64,000 nucleotides of DNA from Petunia secreta (taxonomy: Eukaryota; Streptophyta; Magnoliopsida; Solanales; Solanaceae), in the NCBI GenBank assembly GCA_029990175.1, contig JARKIP010000053.1, positions 18,680,001 to 18,744,000 on the forward strand, given 5' to 3'. Made by a program: the position numbers and the translations under genes. This document shows, piece after piece, positions 33,736 to 47,319 of this stretch. Under the pieces are notes generated by a model, which was not told where the DNA came from, ran no database searches, and saw nothing but the letters and a program-made list of their open reading frames with translations. Each line of letters opens with the position of its first letter. The first letter of the stretch is position 1.

Positions 33736-34414
33736 CCCGGAAAAGGATGAAAGAGTTTTCAGGGTAAAGAAGTTGACATAAAGCCAATTTTGTCACAATA
33801 AAGCCAAAGACTTCTGATTCCATGGACCAAAAGGTGAGGCTTATGGGTATGGCCGAACTCTGGTTTTCGAGTTGCCTACATATCTCGGGCTGAAAGAGAA
33901 TCAGGCCATATGTAGTTCGACGACACTTAGAAACGAAGACTCGTACGATTGACAGAAAAGATGCACGAATAGGAAAGAAACCAAACTGACACCCTAATTC
34001 GAAATGAAAGATTAGGATAGACTTGCTTGTTCGAGTGCGATTCTTCAGATCCTCGTTGACGAGTCTAGCTCATATCAACTATTGCCCCAGTTCACTGCTA
34101 AGAAAGAGTTCCACGCTATGCTCCAAATGCTACTGCGGTGCTGCTAAAATCCTGTAATAAACTTGACAAACGGTAAGCGAGTAACTGCAAATAAAGCTTA
34201 ATAAATGAAGTAATAAAGGAATAACGACAATAAGACTTGTAGATGCTGGTTGCAATATCAATGATAAGCTTGTCTCCAACTGACTAATGGAGAAATCTGG
34301 CTTTGTGAGGCAAGATGACTTCGGGGCCGTTGGTAGACTGGAGATGAGGCAATAAAAGCTCCAATTAATAGGAACGTAAAGTGAACTTTAAACTCTAAAT
34401 AATGAGGATAAAAT

Positions 34415-35353
34415 ACCGCCTTTTCGGCAATAACCATGATAAAGCCTCCAGCTTTAAATCATGAAGAGACAATTTGAAAATAATATTGGATTGCACTCCA
34501 ACCAGAAGTAGGAATACATCCGAAGTATTCGCATTATCCTGCATGTCTTAACAAACTTATTAGCAACATAAGGCTATAAAGATATGTATAGAAAATGTAT
34601 AAACGCCTCAGGAGGCTACAAAATGCTCAAGAAAGTGTGCTAATATTAAACGTCTATCGAGACCATAAAAGATTATTCCTTAGAGGAATTTAAATAATTA
34701 ACACCTTCGAGGTGGCAGAAATACGCCTTTGAGGCAATAAAATTACACCTTAGAGGCATTCAAATAACTAACACCTTCGAGGTGACATCAATACGCCTCC
34801 GGGACAACAAAATTTCGCCTTAGAGGCATTAAAATAACTAACACCTTCGAGGAGATATAAATACGCCTCCGGGGCAACAAAATCTCGCCTTATAGGCATT
34901 TAAATAACTAACACCTTCGAGGTGATATAAATACGCCTCCGGGGCAACAAAATTTCGCCTTCGAGGCATTCATATAACTAACACCTTCGAGGTGACATAA
35001 ATACACCTCCGGGGCGACAAAATTACGCCTTAGAGGCATTCAAATAAGTAACACCTTCGAGGTGACATAAATACGCCTCCGGGGCAACAAAATTACGCCT
35101 TAGAAGCATTCAAATAACTAACACCTTCGAGGTGACATAAATACGCCTCCGGGGCAACAAAATTACGCCTTAGAGGCATTCAAATAACTAACACCTTCGA
35201 GGTGACATAAATACACCTCTGGGGCGACAAAATTTCGCCTTAGAGGCATTCAAATAACTAACACCTTCGAGGTGACATAAATACGCTTATCGAAAGCGTG
35301 AACATAAAGATGCTTTTCGAAAGCCTAAAATATAAAGACGCTTCTCGAAAGCG
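34415..35353 (-). repeat. Serial hairpin tract in 3' UTR 2
   Basis: The equivalent of 26368-27305, with nine 70-bp units at about 34700-35285 and the same flanking hairpins. Some arms differ from unit 1 by single changes that weaken pairing, for example ACCG/CGGC at 34415, as expected after the element died. Confidence 0.9.
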
Positions 35354-36466
35354 TGAACATGTAAATGTGTTATACTTTCTTAACTCTTCCATGGAGGAAT
35401 GGTCTTGACTACAAAACAAAGTGAACCCCCAGGATTGGCAATATCTGCTGATCATAAGAAATGGAACCTTAGTAAGCATTCTCATAAAGCAAAAGTGAAA
35501 TGAAACAGATATTCTTAATAATTTGCAAGAGTTATGGGAAATAGAAAAGCCGCCTTTCGGCAAATTGACAAAGCGTCAGGTCATGAAGCACGAGCTTTAT
35601 CCAAATATCATTGCAATCCTAGCGATGAGAATCTTGGAGATTGACTTGCTAAGATGTATATCTTCCGTTGCGGGTCTTAATATCCCTGCTCTCAAAGAAA
35701 AATTGTTAGTTTTAGGGAGGGAGGGGGGAGCGTTTGATTCATGCTGAGTCGAGCCTTCATTCTTCAATCGCTTCCTTCTTCTCCCTTTGTCTAGATTTGC
35801 GATCCGTCTTTTGAGACTTGACCAACAAACTCTTTGTCAAGCAATACGACTTCTTGCAAAATCTGCCCCAGTTATGATCTTTCAAATCTTCAACTTGCCT
35901 TGCAAAATTTGCCCCAGTTGCTTGCCTTAGGGGAGACTGGAAATTTTAATACTATAGAGTCGAGCCCGTTAAGAGCGCCTACGTATCCCTCCACGGGAAT
36001 CAGACTGTGCGTAGTTCTGCTTACACAACGATTTTTTCGGGAAAATATGGCAATCTAAGTACGAAGCCGTATCCGAATTGGAAAATCTACACATCTGCCC
36101 AGATGCATAGTTCGGAATTACATCATCAAAGATAGACAAACCTAAAGCATTATAAAATATGATCGAATCCGATGTGGATTGCTTACTTATCCTGTTGCCA
36201 ATCAGATCAAAAGTAGTTCAAACTTACATAAAAGAGGAAGTAGGGGAAATTCTTATATCAATGCAACCAAACTCTATGTGAGTTACTACGTATCCCGCCT
36301 TGGGAATCAGGTTACGCGTAGTTCGTATTACAATTAAAATTACATAAAATGAGAAAAACACTTGCTTGCGCTGCTTGTGAGCTATCTTGATTGTACTTGG
36401 GTTGATAACTTTTGGCTAGACTGTAAGGGTGAGCTTTCTTGTAAATGAGACAATTTTCAACAACAG

Positions 36467-38237
36467 TCATGCTACTAAATCTCCGGGCATTGGTTCTCTC
36501 ATTTGGATTGATCCATCTTCAATTAAATCTTGGATCTTGTGTTTAAGAGCAACACATTCATTAGTGTCGTGCTTGAAAAATTCTGCATGGTAAGCACAAT
36601 ATTTGGTTCCATCAACCCATTGTTGGGGAGGGTCAAATGTACCATTTCCTGATAAAGGTTCTAGCATTCCCACATCTTTTAATCTTTCATACAATTGAGC
36701 CTGTGGTTCACCTAAAGATGTGAATTTTCGACGTTGCTTCTTCTCATATTTGGGATGCGATCCTGATGGTTTAGATTGGCGGGCCACTGGTGGCAGATGT
36801 TGTTGCAGATAATTGTATGCTTGCGGTTGTGAATAATGCTGATAAGCAGTTGCTGCAAATTGATGGTAATTGGGTTGGGCATTATAGACTGGATATGGCG
36901 CGGGTGGAATTTGATGCTGACTTGGATAAGTTGGATATAGTGTGATTCTATAAATAGATTGGTTTGATGAGTTTCTGAAGGTTGGCTTCTTGTTTGGCCT
37001 TTGGTCGATATCAGCCATATCAATTCCAAATTCATCTTCCCTCTTTCTCTTCTCAAAATTGCCCATACCAGTCTGGATGGCTTGCGTAGTTGCCTTCATT
37101 GCAGCAAAACTTACAATTCGCCCTGTCTTAACCCCTTCTTCAACCATCTCTCCGATCACAAGAAGTTCCGAATAAGGTTTACCCATCATAGGGAGCAAGT
37201 GCATGTAATAGGAATCATCTTGGGCTCGGATGAAGTACTTTACCATGTCTTCCTCAGTCATTGGTGGTTGCACCCTTCCCTCCTGTTCACGCCATCTCAA
37301 TGCGTATTCCCTAAAGGTTTCTGTTGGTTTCTTCTTCAGATTGGACAAGGTTATAAGGTCAGGAGCCATCTCGACATTGTACTCAAACTGCTTTGTAAAA
37401 TCACTGGCTATGTCATCAAACTCACGCCACTTGCTTATATCCTGCCTTGCAAACCATTCAGCAGCAATACCTTCCAGACTATGACTGAAGAAGGCCATCA
37501 GAAGTTCCTCTTTACCTCCCGCAACTCTCATTCGGTTGAGATATTTGGTCAAATGAACAAATGGGTCACTATGACCATCATACATATCAAATTTCGGTAC
37601 CTTAAACCCGGGAGGAAGAGTAACGTCAGGGTATAGATAAAGATTGCGGTAGGAGATGCTTTGACGTCCTCTAGACACTTGCAAATCCTTGATGGATTGC
37701 TGCATGATTTTCATCGTTTGGATTATCTCCCCTGGCTCAATAGTCCTTCCCCACTTCTTCACGGTTACGGGCACTTCACTTTGTGGCACATAGTTAGTGA
37801 AATCCACGTTCTTACCATTGGGGTCATGCTCATAGTATTGGACTTTGAGATATCCTTGTCTTGGATCATTGGAATTTTGAGGAGCAACAGCCACATAAAT
37901 GGGTGCTTCGGATTGTGGAGGACGAGGAGTATCTTTGGCAGGTAAATATTGATGGTGAGGCAAGTTGTTCTGGTTAATGAATGCATCTGGGATGTTGTTA
38001 ACTGGAATTTAAAGGCATGTTCGGATTGGCAGTTTCCATATTGGGATTCAGAGTTGATACCACGGATGGCACGTTTCTGTGGCTCGACCCTTTCATTCTT
38101 TCCAGTTCAGCTTGCATACATTCAATCTGCTTAGCCATTCTAGCAATTTGTTCATCAGGAACAACAACTGCTTGCTCATTAGATGATTCAGGGATACCAG
38201 TCTGATCATTAGTCAAATCAGCTATTGCTTGCTTCAC
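36467..38237 (-). pseudogene. gag of array unit 2, frameshifted by a 23-bp deletion
   Basis: The N-terminal frame runs from the ATG at 38237 to a stop at 37998. The main frame 37963-36467 (498 residues) carries the rest. The 23-bp deletion at about 38003, between two ACTGG copies still present in unit 1 (29679-29683 and 29702-29706), separates them. The predicted undamaged gag is 597 residues. The capsid core has FVHLTKYLNRMR, SHSLEGIAAEWF and KKPTETFREYALRWREQ. The C-terminus has CxxHx5HxxxxC (CAYHAEFFKHDTNEC), the variant knuckle of Tat Gags, then a stop directly after PGDLVA where a protease would follow in a complete element. Confidence 0.92.
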
Positions 38238-39546
38238 TTTAGATTAGACACTTAACCAACTCGGGAGTCAACACGAATCAAACTCTCTCTGTTCGGGGAA
38301 TAATCAAACAAAAGAAAAATTCAAAAGGTAAACTATGTTAGTTTGCGTGTCATTAACAACATTGCATACAATCACGTAGCGCGCGTCACGTAGCGCTTTG
38401 CATTTTAAACAAGTTTGACATGTGGCAATCACAATTAGTTGAGCGTAGATGAAAATGCGGGCGCGTCCTACCCTGTAAGGTGCCTCTTTGTGCCAGAGGT
38501 GGGCCTAAGACGCCAAATAAGTGATAACGAAAAGTAGTCCAAGCCGGTGTTGCAATAATCGAATTTAGAGTAAGTGACAATAACAGTAATAATAATTTCT
38601 CTTTCGTTATAACTTGATTTTGAGTACATCATTGTTACATAAAAAATAGAAACTGCCAGACATAATTTAAATACGTCATTTTGAGTATAATGAAAATATA
38701 AATAACTGCTATAACTATGCTGCATCAGGCTCGAGGAGGCAATGGAACTGGAGTGCGCACCTGTTTCGATCAATCCTTTTTGCTTGCGCAATCAGTGTAA
38801 TTTCTGACATCTGGTCCCAAATGTGGTTTGCATCCAAAAACTTACTTAAATCAAACATCGATCAAATGGATCGAATGTCTTATCGTCCTTTCGACGTCTC
38901 TTGCCCCAACTTGTTATCTTCTTGCAAGTATCTTCACAGTTTCAACTTGATGACTATTTGAAATACCTCTTGAATTCAAGCGTCTTCTAGTCTACAAAAT
39001 TAATAAAAGTATTCTAAATTTAATTAATTGCAAAACTTGGCTTGGATTGGAAGTTCCATTATCACATAAACACATAATATGCACTGTTGTTGGGTTTAAA
39101 CCCGTCAACAAAAAAAGGCGGTTTTCCTAACTATGGAGGCGGTACCAAGGACCGGGTCCAATCTAAGGTTTATGCATGCATGTTCCTAACGGAAACTCTA
39201 GAGTGGGTTTACTAAACACAAGGCTGTTTTGAGTGGCAAGCGGTCACGCGGTAGTAAAACTATCCGCTCACCCCGCAGGTACGCGCACTCTTTCTTAAAG
39301 GATTTTTTGTGAGTTGCGGGTGTATATGCATACACCTCGCGGGTATAAGTAACCATGAAGAAGCTCCCAGGAGTGGGGGAAACATGAACGGAATGCCAGT
39401 TTTATATGTGCACAAATAAAGTGTAGTGACATGCTTTCAGTGACAAACAATTGCAAATAATCAAATTAAATAAAGATGCTATTTTGCAAATAATAAACAA
39501 ATAAAGAGTTATCTTGTGAAAACCTTGCGGTTAGAACCTTAAGGTA
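38238..39546 (-). other. Leader (5' UTR) of array unit 2
   Basis: No plausible gene. Nearly identical to 29939-31247, with the hairpin at 39319-39336. Confidence 0.7.
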
Positions 39547-39564
39547 TCCCCAGTGGAGTCGCCA
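39547..39564 (-). other. Primer binding site, unit 2
   Basis: Minus strand TGGCGACTCCACTGGGGA, one base different from unit 1, three bases after LTR C. Confidence 0.75.
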
Positions 39565-39567
39565 AGC

Positions 39568-42500
39568 TGTTGAACCCCAAAAATTACCTTTTCTTTAAGA
39601 AAAGATAGATTTCGGATATAATATTCAACAAAATGGGATTCCAAAGGGCTTTCTTTTGGAGTCGCCACCTAATTTAGGAGAATTAGGAACCAATTAATTA
39701 CATAGTGCGTGCAAGCACTCCGTTTTAAGGAAAATGGTCTTTTCAGAGATTCTAAGTAAGAGGTTCAACTATTTCCAAAAGAAGGTTTTCATTTGAAAAG
39801 CACTTTCGAAAATCCACAAAATGTGGTTAATCCTTTGGTTTTCACGAAATAGCTCTATAAATGCAAGTTTACAAAATTTAGTTCAAAAACATTAAAATTA
39901 ATGCTAAAATCTAAGATTGTAATAAATTACGCTTTAAATAAATATGAATTTAAATGTAATAATAATAAGAATAATAATAATGATAATAAATGTATTTTGG
40001 GGAGAGGTAAGAAAATTAATTAACATGGAGAAAATCTCAATTGAAGTTGCAATTTAAGGGATTCGAAACAAAATTACTACTTTTATTATTTTCAAATTTT
40101 ATTGCACGCACTATTTAACTAAAAGGTTCGAAATTCCTAAATAAAATGGAAATTCAAAAGAAATAAATATCCGCAAAATAAATCAATAAAGAAACATTCA
40201 TTAATAATCAATCAAATAAATTATTCTACAATAATTATCTACGGGGAATTCCTATAGACATGCAATTTCTAAGGGATAGAGGGTAGAGAGAAGGATTTAG
40301 AAGAAGAACCCAGTAAATTTGACAAACTCATGGGAGCCTTGAATTTTATTTTTTATACATTATGCCCATGAGTCTAAACATCACATGACTCAACAAAGCA
40401 TTTTTTAAAATTCTATAGGTCTTCATTTCTTGAAAGCTTGAGTGCGACCTTGATCCCAAGTGACTCCAATGCAATGGATTATCCCCATTTGTGAGTTAGT
40501 GAAACTCGTTCCAAGAGTGTTCATGCAAAGTAAAAGAGAAAACAATTAGCAAATACTCAATAATTAAGTACGAGTTCATACAAAGTTTAAAACTAAACTC
40601 CACCTAATTAAATGACTGACAATAGGAGGAACAAACCAAAAAAAAAAAAAAAAGAATAAGAAAATAAGGAACACAGGCAACAATCAGTACAATATTAACT
40701 ACAAGCAACATTTAGAGAACTTCCACCTCCAGCATAGCACATGAAAGGATGGATAGACATACTGTCAATCCTTCTAATCCTAAGCTGCATTTAAAATAGC
40801 TTTTGAGACATCAATGGCGTAAGATTCAATGCAACCAATTTTGGTATATATATAACTATAGGAGCAGATTACCAAGACCTCTACCAAACTTACAAGAGAA
40901 TTTCTAGCTCAGCTCTTCAATGGTAAAATCTCCACAGAACCAAAATAGAAACAGAAAGAGGCAAACTTGGTAGTAACTTACTAAATCGACTTGAACTCAT
41001 AAAGCACAAACTAAACTAATTTTAACTAAAAGGAGAGCTTAGCGACAGAGCGAGAGCAAGCTACGATAAACTACACAGAATGTTAAAACATATTGTACAC
41101 CAAGCTAATAGGCTAGAAATACACTAGAAATTCAAGTTCTACTTAACTTTATTTCAAGGAAATAGGCTAAATTTCAAATATAGGTCTTGAAGAGACTTAA
41201 TGCACATAAATGATTATTTATCTTAAAGAAAGAAGTCTTCTGTTGAATGAGACACAAGCAAAGGCGTTGCAGCATTTAAAATTCTATGAAATGAGAACTT
41301 AACAGGTCAAAATTGAAGTAAATAAATCAGGCAGACGTTTAACTAGATAGCTATGTAGTCTAATATGTTCGACACAGGTAAAAGCATACCAGAACATGAA
41401 CAGACTACTCCCTCACTACATAATCAGACACACACAAAGCCATCTGCACAAAGACCTGGACAAGCCCTTTAACAAACACTCAGCTCCTGGACTTCTACAA
41501 TACCTGCTATACTTGCAGCACACACAAAAAGAGAGACCCCTGAACCACTCCAAACACACACACCTACATTGAACCTCTATAGACACCCATGCACCTTTTC
41601 TTTTTAACAAGACACAAAGCAGCTAAATAGGGCACTCTACACCACCCATCAGACACTGCAAACCATCCTAACAGCCCCCAAGAAAACTCAACCTAGAACT
41701 AAAAGCATCAAGGATAAACTGCTGCCAACTACCAGAGCAGAACCAGAACCAGCCTCACAAACCAGACAACTAAGGTTACATGTATACATATGGATGTACA
41801 ACACACAAACAACCTGATTAACATGCTTACTTTGGACAAAGATATTTTGAACCAAAACATACAGGTAACCACTTCATTTACTTCACATTAATCCAGATTC
41901 CACACATATTTAATTAGATTAAAGCCGAGCCAAGCAGACATAAGAAAAGGCAATAGGCCAAGAAACCAGCAGTTTTTCCTTGAAACCACAGAACTAACAA
42001 GAACCAAACTAAAGCTGAAAACAGACACACATACTACCTACTGACCTCTTGGACTACTCTACTACCCGACCACTGCCTGCATCTACTCAAAAAAAGCTTC
42101 CATTCATCTTCCAACCTCCCTGAGCTACGAGGAAACCAAACAAAAGATTCCCTGACCTGCACCCTTTAGAAAAAACTGGAAACAACTACAAAAACTGCTC
42201 CTAAGCTTCTTATTAAACTAGAAACACCCCTGAACTTCCCCTAATGGCTTCTCCAAGAACCAAAACACTCACCTTCAAAGCCTACAACAATTCAACCAGG
42301 AACCAGACTAATGACATCTTAGCAGAGGGCAATGAAGCTGCTACAATACACACACAGAACCTGAGAAACTCCTTACAACTCAACACCAGGACCAAGCTGA
42401 CTTACAGACCCCCTTTCTATTCCTCCTGAACCAATCCAGGACCTACAACTCCTAACACCTGACCTGCACTCTTCCACCTCCATTCTTGCCTTTAACTTCC

Positions 42501-43825
42501 AAGAAACAAGCCCCCTAAATCAAACTCCATGCATCTCTAATTCCTCTTTAACTCCCAGAACCTACACTAACGATTTAAACTCCTACTCTCCAAACTACCT
42601 AAAGAAACTGCTATAGCCACCAGAGACTCTCTAAATACTCCGAGGACAACTCCACTCTCAGCTCACTCAACCCCTGAGGACCAACAAATTCCTAAAACTA
42701 CTGCAACAACCCCAGCCTACTAGAACCAATACAACCAATACAAAAGATCAGACCAACTGCTACTAACAGATTCAGGGCAAAGCAAAACTAGACTAAGAAT
42801 TTAGGACTAGGACTTAGACTATTAACAATGCCAAGATAACAAGGATACTACTACACTACTAACTATGCTCGACATCATTTCGGAAGCATTAAGAAAATAC
42901 TAAAGAAAAATGAATCATGAAACAATAGTTCTAAAGCTCAATGAATCATCCATGCTTTCACAGTAAATAATTCCTCTATATCACGTCTCACAAACCAGCA
43001 CAGAATATGAACTGGATTAAAAAATTGAAAAATAAAGAGGAGAGGATATTACCTTTTTGCGAGCAGCGACTAGGGCGATGGATCCGAAAGAAATACGAGT
43101 CGACTAATGTCGACGACTCGAACAAGCTCGAGGACTCAAATAGCGGAGAAGCGACGAGACCAGTAAAATCAAAAAAACAGGAAAGCTATGGCATCGAAAA
43201 GACACTGTGTATTTTATATACTTCCCTCTTCGTTCTCTTATCTGCCTCTCAAATTTAGAACCCTCCTCCCCTCTGCTCTTGCCGCTGCTCATCTCCCCCC
43301 TGCTCCCCCTATTCACGGATCTTTTATATCCTTCCAAAATTATGGTTCTAGGGTTGTGGGAAATACCCAAAACGACCCCTAACAGCTAGGATTGGATAAG
43401 CTTTGTACGATCATGGCTGAGCTGGAGATTGGGACCAGCTTTGGCATTTTCTGATTTTGAATCAAAATGGGTTTTTGAACTGGCGAATCGGGTTTGGGAA
43501 CTTTGAAATCGGGTTCCTTTTTGGGAGAAAAATGGATGATGGGTACTGAAAATGGGAATGGTCTCAAAATGGTGAGGCGTGTGTGTAATGTATATATGTA
43601 TTGCGTAAATAGGCTGATATTTAGACTCTACACGATTTTAGCCTCTTTTAAGATTTAATTAGGAAATGAAAGCATTGAACATGTGAGTTGCAATTGGGGT
43701 CATGCATTGCAAAATTAGCCCTTTTCTTTAAAATTATCAATTCGCCTTTGATTGTTAAAATTAACCTTATTTAAAAATAATTAGACATTAATTTGAAATT
43801 TTCGGGACAAATTTGGGTGTCAACA
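39568..43825 (-). repeat. LTR C (4258 bp), 5' LTR of the array
   Basis: Full-length, two bases different in length from LTR A, with few substitutions by eye. TATA box at 43211-43220. Followed at 43826 by the CAGCC duplication. Confidence 0.95.
43211..43220 (-). promoter_or_regulatory. TATA box in LTR C
   Basis: TATATAAAAT on the minus strand, about 610 bp after the LTR start. As part of the 5' LTR it would be the promoter of the whole array. Confidence 0.6.
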
Positions 43826-45340
43826 CAGCCAGGGACATAAGGTAGACAGAACATATAGATATCCTAAACATGTCGACAATCAGAAATACATCCTGTTGCG
43901 GCGTGCAACCCGATCCATATATTCATACTGTTGCGGCGTGCAACCCGATCCGTATATTTATACTGTTGCAGCGTGCAACGCGATCCGATCCATGTATTTA
44001 TATTGTTGCGACGTGCAACCCGGGATACGAGCCAGAAATATATAGGCAAACTGAGATACGGTATACATACCTTATATATAAAACACAACACGATAACCAC
44101 ACAATAGTCAGCACGCGGTGCCATGAAGTGGGATGAATGCAGTATGATGCAACGGTGTCACATGTGCCAAATAGATGGAGCGAAATCCTCCTGCTCCAGG
44201 GGCGGAATCCTCATACCCTCAATATGATGCAATGGAGCGGAATCCTCCTGCTCCGAGTGCGGAATCCTCCTACCCTCAATATGATGCAATGTGCATACGA
44301 ATGCAACATGATGCAATAATAACCCATCACCAGCGCGGGACTCTCATCGACAGCTGGAAAGTATATACCAACTCATAACCAAAGTACTATACTCAGATTC
44401 TCAATGCAATACCAATAACAGGACATAATATATAATATAGAATATAAATCCAAAGTTAAGGCGTAATGAATACGCCTATCGGCAGCTACACACGTAAGGA
44501 ACACGTGGTAGAAAATCCACGAGGCCAGGTGCCTCCAAAGAAATGGATATAAACACTTACCTTGTTACAAAGTTAGTACATCCACTCAATAACCGCTTGT
44601 CCTTTGGTTTCATTGCCAAACGATCCCACTCTGAATGTTCTGGGGTGAAAATACTACTTTTCTCCGGCCCCTTTTCTCATTTTCTGGCATTTTTTCCACT
44701 GCGTTTTCTCCTTTTTTGTATCTGTACTTATGTACTATGTTTCTGTTTCTCAAAATGTAGTTGCTGCTCATTTCGTTCTTAGCTTAAAAGCTAAGGACCA
44801 TCCACCGACTCCATTTAATTTTTGTCTTTTCCTTTTTTTTTTCTTTAAAATTCGCTGCGACGGTAAAAATTAAAACTGTACCCTACGATATTCAAAATAA
44901 TTCCAACTTTTGCATATGAGTTATAAAAAATATATGTAACATACTCGCGAAGGCGGATCTCAAATCGGGTTCCCGAAACTCAAGATGCGAATTTAAATGA
45001 AAAAGAAGTCAAATTATTTAACTTTCGGCATTTTAGCGGAAACTAGCCGAACAACATCGAAATTCACTTTCGAAAGTTTACAAAGGTCATAAATAATCAT
45101 ACGAACCCAACGGCGCTTTCGGATTTCGAATCGGAGCTCATTCGGCAAAACCGAGCTCGAAATCTGTTTTTATTATTTATCGCCAATAAAAACTGAAACC
45201 TTCTTCCGATGCCTAGCAAACGAGGTCTGATTTAGCTCAAATTTTACAGGTAGGTCCTAATGGACATTACAAATAATTTAAAATTATCGACACGCCAATC
45301 GGTGTCTTAACTTTCGAAACGACTGACCGAGGTCGTTTCA
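43826..45340 (-). repeat. Element 2 3' LTR, right piece (after the array)
   Basis: The first five bases are the array's right CAGCC duplication. The rest is collinear with 49072-50579 and ends ...CCGAGGTCGTTTCA. It contains the GTTGC/GCAAC hairpin repeats (43894-44019) and the GGAATCCTCC repeats (44178-44280). The frames 43864-44136 and 44137-44378 recur in the partner LTR and are repeat-derived. Confidence 0.92.
43894..44019. repeat. Hairpin tandem repeat in the Element 2 LTR
   Basis: Four copies of a 36-38 bp unit containing GTTGC-N5-GCAAC. The stem is kept in all four while the loop changes (GGCGT, AGCGT, GACGT). The partner copy is at 49136-49260. Confidence 0.88.
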
Positions 45341-45354
45341 TTCTCCTCCACTTA
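45341..45354 (-). other. Polypurine tract of Element 2
   Basis: Minus strand TAAGTGGAGGAGAA abuts TGAAACGACC. Confidence 0.88.
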
Positions 45355-47319
45355 AACTCTCGTTCGTCCTCGAACGAGCCTAAATCTAAAGCAAGATTCA
45401 CGCTGATAACAAAAGAACTTGCACAACCTTCATAAACTATTCCACGGAATTTTTCTCATGAATACAGAATTAAAACTATAACACGCACATCAAACTCTTG
45501 GATAAAACATATTTTGATAATATGATAACATCATTGCCCAACTTATTCGGACTAAGCCGACCCTTTCTCAATCATGAGAGATGAGTTTTATATTTTCGAA
45601 ACAAAGATACACGAAACTTTGAATGGGTTAATATGATTCAACCGATAATTACCTCTTCGATATACCTTTCGATATAGAACAGGTCGATGGAACTAAGAAT
45701 TAGCTTACGCTTCAGCAACGCCTTAGAGATTTAATATTATGATTCGTTATCAATTGGAGGAAGACTCCTCCACTTAAAGCATAACTCATACAACTAATTT
45801 GAATAGAAATAGCCATCCTCGCACAACCTGCTGGATTAAAGAAGACCTAGCTAAAAGCTGAACATAGGCAGACCTAAACTACCAAACTACCCTTTCGAGT
45901 TGCCAACTAGCTGCAACTCTCGAGTTTACGACTCCATACCTTTGCCGTAAACACCACCGCCTGATGGATGGTACTTCTATATAAAAATTTCGGCAGAGTT
46001 TCCCCTAAAACTGGATGATCCGTAAAAACAGAACCAGCACTATACTATACATGAGAATGGATACCCGGATAAACTGATATCCAAAACAATAATATACCTA
46101 CCCGGCTACAATAACATGTACTTCGGCTCAACACAGGGAACATCACAAACGGCTACCAATCGCCCAAGCTCACTAGTGCCGGACGAAGAAGAAATGGAAA
46201 TGAATCGAGGATAGAAATAATTAGAGCTTCAGGAAGTTCATCTTCTTATTTGCTTGACTACCAAAGCTAGACTACTTCCGCGTCAGGCAAACCAAAAAAT
46301 CGCAATTGAAGAGATAGACATTAAATAAGCTTTATGGAAAAACATCCATACCAATTTTAACCTTCCAATAAGAAGGAAATTCTGACAATTTATCATAAAC
46401 CCTTTTATAACCCAGATAAGCTCATGGGATAACATGACTCTACAAACATCTTGAACCATGGAAGACACATAGATCAAATATTACTTACTAACCACTTTAC
46501 ACCGGAAAAAACGATAACACTTTTGGATGGTGACGAATTGGGATCTCATTATCCTACCAACACGGAATTCCGAGAAGAGAGGTATACTAATTTGATATAA
46601 TAATAAAATATGGCACAACAAGATGCCAGGCAGACGATACCGACACTCACTCCCAAATCTCTCATATTTAGACCAAATAAATTAGTAGGGTCATTATAAA
46701 TGCCAGGAATAAATCATATCAGAAGTTCAACCCTCTTCCGCAACCGATTCTTAATAGAAACGACATCCAAGGAAACCATCGAAACATGATAAGACACGCC
46801 ATTTCCAGATCGATCGAAAGAATCAAATCTTACTCACATATAAGAGAAGAAGAAACACATGGGTCTACTACATCGGATGCTTCAGCATCCTGCCAGGCTG
46901 GCAGTTCATAAAACTGCCTCTGCGGCTGAACTAAGCCGCTACACTGATAATTACCTTCTGAAGAATTACTACCACCACGCTCTCAACCGCTACTGGATTG
47001 TGGCATTTCTCTGGCTGATTAAGATCTAAATGAAATCCCCCGCGACTGTGCAGGTGCCTGATGACAAGAGAGAGGACGACTGCCTACTTGCCAGATTAAG
47101 GGAAAATTCCTCAAAGGATAATCAGACTCACGACAGTGATAACACCTTTTCGCTGAAAAAGGAAGCTGGACAGATTGTTGATAGCTGCAAAGAGAAAGCT
47201 GAGCCTAATCTTGATGAACTACTCGCGCACTCTAAGAATCACGTGACACAAGCTGAAATAACCTGGAAGGTGACTTCCAAAAATAATCAGAACTTTTACC
47301 TCCAAATGAGGTACCATTA
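45355..47319. other. Non-coding internal region of Element 2 (3' part)
   Basis: Collinear with 7056-8950 of Element 1. No pol motif or long frame; the plus-strand frame 47030-47482 is antisense to the gag relic. Confidence 0.6.

Larger units (their letters stand above)
33722..39567 (-). other. Internal region 2 of the array (5846 bp)
   Basis: Same order as internal region 1 and nearly identical to it. It keeps the gag core that unit 1 lost but has its own 23-bp deletion near the gag start. No pol domain. Confidence 0.9.
21416..43825 (-). mobile_element. Tandem gag-only Tat/Ogre-like retrotransposon array: LTR-internal-LTR-internal-LTR
   Basis: In minus-strand order: LTR C (43825-39568), internal 2 (39567-33722), LTR B (33721-31269), internal 1 (31268-25676), LTR A (25675-21416). 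Each internal region has a primer site on its 5' side and a polypurine tract on its 3' side, and shares LTR B. Only one target duplication pair flanks the whole. The internal regions (5846 and 5593 bp) encode a Gag-like protein and nothing recognisable of pol. This matches the described TR-GAG class (LTR elements with only a GAG domain). Tat/Ogre affiliation is inferred from the primer site, the Gag knuckle, the long LTRs and the 3' UTR repeats. Confidence 0.92.
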
